Shown: piece after piece, positions 13,528 through 17,816 of the stretch
Position numbering within the stretch: the stretch's first letter is position 1
Layout: every line of letters starts with the position of its first letter
NCBI GenBank assembly: GCA_017428285.1
Contig: JAFRRE010000181.1
Location: 1 to 17,816 of the forward strand
Length of the DNA stretch: 17,816 nt
Origin: Bacteroidales bacterium
GTDB taxonomy: Bacteria > Bacteroidota > Bacteroidia > Bacteroidales > F082
Direction of reading: 5' to 3'
The notes under the pieces: model-generated
What the model was told of the DNA's origin: nothing
Database searches by the model: none
What the model saw: only the letters and a program-made list of their open reading frames with translations
Translations under genes and position numbers: made by a program

Positions 13528-13840
13528 TAATCGTATTGATTATAAATAAACTAATGAATTAATTGGATATAAAGGAATAAACAACACTCTGACATATTAA
13601 CCCCCCTGAGCTTTACGCTCTTGTTCTCTCAACTGAAAACTGGACACTTTCACACAAGCGAGAATAAGTGCAATAAAGTTCGCGCCGTTTGGCGTGGATT
13701 TTTTGTATTTATCTGCTTGTATCGGTAGTCCAGAATAACCGCAGTTGAAGGTAATGCAAAAGGTTTCACGCCTTTCTTATTGCCATTTTGGGGAAGGATG
13801 AAATCCGACAAACAAAGAATTCAATCTAAAACATCATTAT
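13528..13840. other. 313-bp noncoding stretch after the toxin gene
   Basis: No convincing ORF is seen. It holds an AT-rich segment (13528-13600), a small hairpin GAGC/GCTC (about 13609-13621), the terminator at 13679-13704, and a weaker hairpin AAAGG/CCTTT (about 13759-13775). No TAnnTTTG promoter for the next gene is evident, so how the T9SS cargo gene is expressed is unclear. I do not recognise a riboswitch or a transposon end. Confidence 0.5.
13679..13704 (+). terminator. Rho-independent terminator of the toxin-antitoxin operon
   Basis: TTCGCGCC (13679-13686) pairs with GGCGTGGA (13691-13698), including two G-T pairs, around a GTTT loop and runs into TTTTTT (13699-13704). Confidence 0.7.
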
Positions 13841-15052
13841 ATGAGGAAGTTTTATACAATTTTGCTAACGTTGTTCACTGTGACCAGCGTAGCCCTGGCC
13901 CAGCCTGCCATGATTAAGAAAGGCTACATTAACAACAAGTTGACAGAAGTTGACACATTGTGTCGAGATGAAGGTAACAGAACCTTAACACCAGAAATCT
14001 ATGCCATCTATGACGACATTCATTTTCAACATCCGTCAACAGTGACATGTCCATTCTGGTATGTGTTCGGCACAACCGAGAATTACTCATGGTGGAAATG
14101 GGAACTGAATGGCCAAGAATTCGATACGCCTGAGGTAGAATACGGCTTAGAACATCCAAATTACATAAAAGTCACTGTCGGCAATGACAATGGAGATACC
14201 GGCTCCGACTCAATTTGGTTCGATGTAAAAGACCATTTCGAATACGACAGCATCATGCTAGAAGTTGATGAAAACGGGCACTCTTCGATTTTTATGAAAT
14301 TTTCACCGCAAGAAGTCTTTGCAGTAACAATTCATCGCAGCAACAACAATACAAGTTGGCAACTTGTAGCGGGATTTCATAATTGGCATGGTGAACCAGT
14401 ACCAGAAAACGGAGAAATTCAGCTTTCAGACCAAGATGTCGAATTCAACAACGATGAACAATGGACATACCATTTTGACATTTTGGACACATGCCGATAC
14501 ACTAGTATAGACATAAAGATCCCTGGTATGTTCCTTGCTACAATTCAAGAGAATGATGAATGGATGTTAGACATGAAAACGACAATCAATCAATTCGGAC
14601 CACTGAATGACTTCGATTATGTATATGTGGTATACACGATTGACCAATACGGCCAACGTCACCACTTTACAGATGAAAATGGCCCCGTAGTCCTACAGCA
14701 AAACGCCACTTCGTGGACAATCCCAGGCCCACATGTCGACCCATACTATCAGGTTGGTGTTGCGTTAGTACATGAAGATGGAAGCTATGAGATTCTATCT
14801 TTGTCAAAAAAGGTGGAAAATCCATTATTAGATCCAACAGGTATCGAAGAAGATTCCCAAGCGTTTATGGTCTACCCTAATCCCGCCCAAGGCCGTTTCA
14901 CGGTAGAAGGCACCGGAAAACTAATGATTAGTAATATGTTCGGACAAACCATCCTGAACAAGGAAATCGACGGCAAAACGACCATTGAATTACCGCAAGG
15001 CATGTATTTCGTGAAATTGGGCGGCGAAACGCGGAAAATTGTGGTGGAATAA
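13841..15052 (+). CDS. Secreted protein with T9SS type A sorting domain
   Basis: A 403-residue protein with a signal peptide (1-20, cleavage after ALA) and a C-terminal T9SS type A sorting domain (about 341-403): VYPNPAQGRFTVEG, then ISNMFGQTIL, then LPQGMYFVKL..ETRKIVVE. It is therefore exported across the outer membrane by the type IX system and probably anchored at the surface after removal of the domain. The middle part is strand-rich and rich in Trp, Asp and aromatic residues, with a possible PKD/Ig-like segment around 65-130 (WKWELNGQEF...YIKVTVGNDNG). No catalytic motif is visible, so binding or adhesion is a guess. The T9SS machinery itself is not in the window. It appears to be a single-gene unit on the plus strand. 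Confidence 0.85.
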   Translation: MRKFYTILLTLFTVTSVALAQPAMIKKGYINNKLTEVDTLCRDEGNRTLTPEIYAIYDDIHFQHPSTVTCPFWYVFGTTENYSWWKWELNGQEFDTPEVEYGLEHPNYIKVTVGNDNGDTGSDSIWFDVKDHFEYDSIMLEVDENGHSSIFMKFSPQEVFAVTIHRSNNNTSWQLVAGFHNWHGEPVPENGEIQLSDQDVEFNNDEQWTYHFDILDTCRYTSIDIKIPGMFLATIQENDEWMLDMKTTINQFGPLNDFDYVYVVYTIDQYGQRHHFTDENGPVVLQQNATSWTIPGPHVDPYYQVGVALVHEDGSYEILSLSKKVENPLLDPTGIEEDSQAFMVYPNPAQGRFTVEGTGKLMISNMFGQTILNKEIDGKTTIELPQGMYFVKLGGETRKIVVE

Positions 15053-15062
15053 TCGCGTCGGC

Positions 15063-15177
15063 CTGTAGGGCTGTCACACCGTGGCAGCCGCAACATCGTG
15101 GTAGCCGCATTGTGGGTTCCCATTTTGCGGCTGCCGTGGTACGACAGCCCTACAGTCCACTGTGGTGTGACACACCA
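15063..15177. repeat. Nested inverted-repeat element downstream of the T9SS cargo gene
   Basis: A perfect 13-bp arm CTGTAGGGCTGTC (15063-15075) pairs with 15143-15155. An inner 11-bp arm GGCAGCCGCAA (15083-15093) pairs with 15125-15135. The 13-mer CGTGGCAGCCGCA (15080-15092) recurs directly with one change at 15097-15109. A further pair, TGTCACACC (15072-15080) with GGTGTGACA (15164-15172), overlaps the outer stem and would compete with it. It resembles a non-autonomous palindromic element (MITE- or REP-like). Confidence 0.75.
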
Positions 15178-15181
15178 ACAA

Positions 15182-15222
15182 AAACCCTCCTACCAATAAT
15201 CGGCAGGAGGGTTTCCATTTTT
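15182..15222. terminator. Bidirectional terminator between T9SS cargo gene and lpxH
   Basis: AAACCCTCCT (15182-15191) pairs with AGGAGGGTTT (15205-15214). Plus-strand sequence continues with a T-rich tail to 15222. On the minus strand the stem is followed by a T-run from 15184 down to 15180. It serves two converging genes. Confidence 0.85.
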
Positions 15223-15248
15223 CAACTGGTTTACAATCTGTCACCGTT

Positions 15249-16004
15249 TCAATTTTCTTCAAACCGTTTCAACTCCACTGTTTCTCCGTCAAACACCGCG
15301 TAAGTGAAATCATAAATCCAATTGCCTACGACAGTGGTCAAGGCATGTCCCCCTGACTTGTATTGCATTGGTTTATGCTGGTGGCCGAAGATGAAGAAGT
15401 CGATGCTCGGGTCAAGTTGAGCTTGCTCTTGGGCGTATTGGTAGAGGCGGGTTTTGGGGATGTCATCGTAATAGCCGCGTTCCACCTCGTTCTTGAGTTT
15501 CTTCAGACGGTGGTTGTGCGACCATTTTAAAGCCAAACCAATGCCAATATCAGGGTGTAAATGTCTGAACAACCATTGGTTGAACTTACACTCAAACACC
15601 TTCTTCAAGAACTTGTAGCCTTTGTCGCCAGGACCCCTGCCGTCGCCGTGGACCAAAAAGAATTTCTTGCCCTTGATGGTCTTGACGACAGGATCACGGT
15701 GCATCTCAAGTCCGAGTTCATCGTGCAGGTAGCCGAAACTCCAAAGGTCGTGGTTGCCGATGAACATGTGAACGGGGATGCGGTTGTCTACGAATTCGGC
15801 CAACTTGCCTTGCAGCCTTACGAAGCCTTTGGGAATCACCGTCTTGTATTCGAACCAAAAGTCGAACAAGTCACCCATTAGGTAGAGCTCTTCGCAGTTG
15901 GGACGGATGCCATCGAGGAAGCGCAACAACTTGCGTTCACGCTTCTGGCTGTCCTCAAGCGTGGGAATGCCCAAATGGAAGTCGGTGACAAAATAAACGG
16001 CCAT
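15249..16004 (-). CDS. lpxH: UDP-2,3-diacylglucosamine diphosphatase
   Basis: A 251-residue calcineurin-like metallophosphoesterase that hydrolyses UDP-2,3-diacylglucosamine to lipid X and UMP, a cytoplasmic-side step of lipid A synthesis. Motifs: TDFHLG (Asp8, His10), GDLFDFW (Asp45), GNHD (83-86), HGD (119-121) and GHQHKP (His208, His210), the set of metal and phosphate ligands. The frame is open further upstream, to 16256, but that part overlaps the purine nucleoside phosphorylase gene and encodes a His/Arg-rich out-of-frame product. The ATG at 16004 gives the canonical MAVYFVTDFHLG start and overlaps the preceding stop as TGATG. It is the last gene of the minus-strand operon. The Bacteroidota form is somewhat divergent from the E. 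coli enzyme, so the specific activity is inferred from motifs plus the lpxK neighbour. Confidence 0.88.
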   Translation of the reverse strand: MAVYFVTDFHLGIPTLEDSQKRERKLLRFLDGIRPNCEELYLMGDLFDFWFEYKTVIPKGFVRLQGKLAEFVDNRIPVHMFIGNHDLWSFGYLHDELGLEMHRDPVVKTIKGKKFFLVHGDGRGPGDKGYKFLKKVFECKFNQWLFRHLHPDIGIGLALKWSHNHRLKKLKNEVERGYYDDIPKTRLYQYAQEQAQLDPSIDFFIFGHQHKPMQYKSGGHALTTVVGNWIYDFTYAVFDGETVELKRFEEN

Positions 16005-16840
16005 CAGAACTTGATTTCGGCGCTGCGGCGGATAAGCTCGGTGATGAGGGTGATGAGCTTCGGCTCCACGGCATTCACGGCCTTGATGACTTCCTCGTGC
16101 GTGATGGTGATGGTGTGGTCCACGCCGAAGATATTGCCCATGTCGGAAACAATGGATAGTCCAAAGACGGGCAGGTTGCCTTGTCTTGCCACGATGACCT
16201 CGGGTGTGGTCGACATGCCAATGGTGTCGGCACCGATGATGCGGAAATAACGGCACTCGGCAGGGGTCTCATAAGTGGGGCCTGAGGTGGAACAATACAC
16301 ACCATGTTGTACCCAAATGCCTTTTTCCATGGCAATCTCATCAGCCAATTTGATGAGGCGTTTGTCGTATGGCTCGCTCATGTCGGGGAAACGTTCGCCG
16401 AAACGCTCGTCATGGGGACCAATCAGAGGATTGGGCATGGCGTGGATGTGGTCGTTGATAATCATGATATCCCCCACGCGGAAGTTCGGGTTGAGTCCGC
16501 CCGCAGCATTGCTGAGGATGAGGAATTGGATGCCCAACTGCATCATCATGCGGATGGGGAAGGCGACCTCACTCATCGGATAGCCTTCGTAGTAGTGGAA
16601 ACGGCCTTGCATGGCAATGACTTTGCGGCCAGCGATGGTGCCAAAAAGCAGTTGCCCCTGGTGACCTTTCACTGTGGAGACAGGGAAGTTCGGAATGTCT
16701 GAATAGGGAATGGCATATTCAACGGTGATGCCGCTGGCCAAGCCGCCTAAACCAGAGCCTAACACAATGCCGACTTCGGGTTGAAAATCGTTGGTTTTCA
16801 ATTTAATGTAACCAACGGTGTTAAGAATTCTCTCGTACAT
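16004..16840 (-). CDS. Purine nucleoside phosphorylase (trimeric PNP family)
   Basis: A 278-residue cytosolic enzyme of the trimeric PNP/MTAP family, which cleaves purine nucleosides with phosphate to base and ribose-1-phosphate. By alignment with human PNP the phosphate and ribose site residues are present: Ser29 (GSGLGG), His60, Arg80, His82 and Tyr84 (GRFHYYEGY), Glu191 (GPTYE), Met209-Ser210 and His248. The residue matching human Asn243, which contacts the base, is Asp233 (IVSDMG). Asp there is also found in methylthioadenosine phosphorylases, so acceptance of adenine nucleosides is possible. Its start overlaps the end of lpxK by 20 bp and its stop overlaps the lpxH start, implying one transcript. 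Confidence 0.9.
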   Translation of the reverse strand: MYERILNTVGYIKLKTNDFQPEVGIVLGSGLGGLASGITVEYAIPYSDIPNFPVSTVKGHQGQLLFGTIAGRKVIAMQGRFHYYEGYPMSEVAFPIRMMMQLGIQFLILSNAAGGLNPNFRVGDIMIINDHIHAMPNPLIGPHDERFGERFPDMSEPYDKRLIKLADEIAMEKGIWVQHGVYCSTSGPTYETPAECRYFRIIGADTIGMSTTPEVIVARQGNLPVFGLSIVSDMGNIFGVDHTITITHEEVIKAVNAVEPKLITLITELIRRSAEIKF

Positions 16841-17816
16841 ATTTCAATATTTCTTCGTTAAACTTTTCTTTTTCATGGAAATGCACCGTGACGGGCAAAT
16901 CGTATAGCGGAGTGCGTTCAAACTGACAAAGATAAGGAGAATTTGTCAATCGCGCAGCATCTTTTTCGGTGGTGACAATGATTTTCTTTTCTCCGTCAAG
17001 CTTTTCATACCAATCAAGAACGGCTTTCATGTCGTTTTCCTTATAGGCATGATGATCGCCAAAAGGCAGAAAATCAACGGCATGATAGCGCTTTTTCAGT
17101 TCTTCGACAAAGGGCTTGGGGTTGCCGATGCCACAAAATGCAAAAGCGCCATCTGCTTCTTCAAGGGAAAAAGCTTTTGCCGCTTCGTTCAAAGGTTGCA
17201 AAGCCGTATGCTCCAAGTAGGAGAAATACACTTTTTGATTCTCTGAAGTGTTTAATTTGTCGGTTATCTGTTGCTTTTCTTGCTCGCTTAAATCTTTCGG
17301 AGCCTTGCTAATCACGATGATGTCGGCTCGCTTGGCCGCCGATCTCACATCGCGTAAGGTGCCGGCAGGGAAGAGGTAATCGTCCATGTAAAGGCGCTGG
17401 TATTCCGTCAAAAGGATATTCAGTCCCGCGTTTATGCTTCGATGTTGGAAGGCATCGTCCAGAAGGACGACTTCGACTCCCTGTTCCCCAAACAGGTGCG
17501 TCACGCCATCCACTCGATCTTCGTCCACCGCGACTTGAATCCCAGGGAATTTCTTGAAATAGAGCAACGGCTCGTCGCCCAAATCATTATAAGTGCTTGA
17601 TGCTTCTGCGAGCTTGAAGCCTTTGGTCTGCCTGCCATAGCCACGGCTTAAAGTAGCCACACGGTAATCGTTCTTCAAAAGTCGGATGAGGTATTCCGTG
17701 TGCGGTGTTTTTCCCGTCCCGCCAAGTTTGAGGTTGCCCACGCAAATCACAGGTTTCTCGAATCGCTTGGATTTCAAGATGTGCCAATCATATAGTTTGT
17801 GCCTGATACTGAGCAC
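16821..17816 (-). CDS. lpxK: Tetraacyldisaccharide 4'-kinase (5' end beyond window)
   Basis: This inner-membrane-associated kinase phosphorylates the 4' position of the lipid A disaccharide precursor. 332 codons including the stop are in the window. The P-loop region VGNLKLGGTGKTPHTEYLIRLL is close to the N-terminus, followed by LSRGYGRQTKGF and VVLLDDAFQHRS (Walker B-like), then TEYQRLYMDDYLFPAGTLRD and VTTEKDAARL. The first visible codon at the edge is GTG, but family members usually have about 20 more residues before this point, including the N-terminal membrane-associating helix, so the gene is treated as truncated by the window edge. It is the first gene seen of the lpxK-PNP-lpxH operon. 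Confidence 0.95.
   Translation of the reverse strand: MLSIRHKLYDWHILKSKRFEKPVICVGNLKLGGTGKTPHTEYLIRLLKNDYRVATLSRGYGRQTKGFKLAEASSTYNDLGDEPLLYFKKFPGIQVAVDEDRVDGVTHLFGEQGVEVVLLDDAFQHRSINAGLNILLTEYQRLYMDDYLFPAGTLRDVRSAAKRADIIVISKAPKDLSEQEKQQITDKLNTSENQKVYFSYLEHTALQPLNEAAKAFSLEEADGAFAFCGIGNPKPFVEELKKRYHAVDFLPFGDHHAYKENDMKAVLDWYEKLDGEKKIIVTTEKDAARLTNSPYLCQFERTPLYDLPVTVHFHEKEKFNEEILKYVRENS

Noticed and set aside
13600..13680. Possible insertion-sequence end (ACTGAAAACTGGACACTTT region)
   Set aside because: No matching inverted end, target duplication or transposase is seen in the window.
16005..16256. N-terminal extension of lpxH in the same open frame
   Set aside because: It overlaps PNP coding sequence, encodes His/Arg-rich nonsense, and the family start is at 16004.

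Overview
The window looks like a chromosomal segment of an uncultured member of the Bacteroidota, most likely Bacteroidales. The reasons are a type IX secretion (T9SS) type A sorting domain, several promoters carrying the Bacteroidota -7 motif TAnnTTTG, a lipid A gene pair (lpxK, lpxH), a two-unit M16 peptidase, a DUF4143 ATPase, and translation starts that mostly lack a Shine-Dalgarno sequence. No rRNA, tRNA, insertion sequence or true CRISPR array was recognised.

Left part (1-3005): the tail of an unidentified gene is followed by a 29-bp dispersed repeat, a strong terminator, and a five-unit array with about 33-bp period. The last array unit runs into the promoter of an AAA+ ATPase/DUF4143 gene. 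That ATPase is bracketed by two terminators that share 28 identical bases. Next come two tandem paralogous small membrane proteins, each with nearly the same promoter/leader. This AT-rich stretch looks accessory.

Middle (3006-12747): a flavin-reductase-like gene is tightly coupled to tilS, which makes tRNA(Ile) lysidine and is presumably essential. tilS carries a second copy of the 29-bp repeat in frame. A terminator overlapping the tilS stop codon separates it from a three-gene envelope operon: a DsbD-type thiol:disulfide transporter, a secreted Ntn-hydrolase (C45/C69-like) and a secreted M16 metallopeptidase. An M20 dipeptidase gene converges on this operon from the minus strand and shares a terminator hairpin region with it.

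Right part (12748-17816): divergent from the M20 gene is an AT-rich type II toxin-antitoxin pair (small antitoxin, RelE/HigB-like toxin) with overlapping reading frames. It is followed by a roughly 310-bp noncoding stretch containing a terminator, then a secreted T9SS cargo protein. A nested inverted repeat and a bidirectional terminator separate this from a minus-strand operon lpxK - purine nucleoside phosphorylase - lpxH with overlapping genes. LpxH and LpxK act on either side of LpxB in lipid A synthesis; the phosphorylase between them is purine salvage and has an unusual base-site Asp.

Most of the genes are ordinary core functions. The unexplained structure lies in the 33-bp array before the ATPase, the mobile short repeats (one inside tilS), the conserved leader of the tandem membrane proteins, the nested hairpins after the T9SS cargo gene and the paired palindromes in the dsbD leader.
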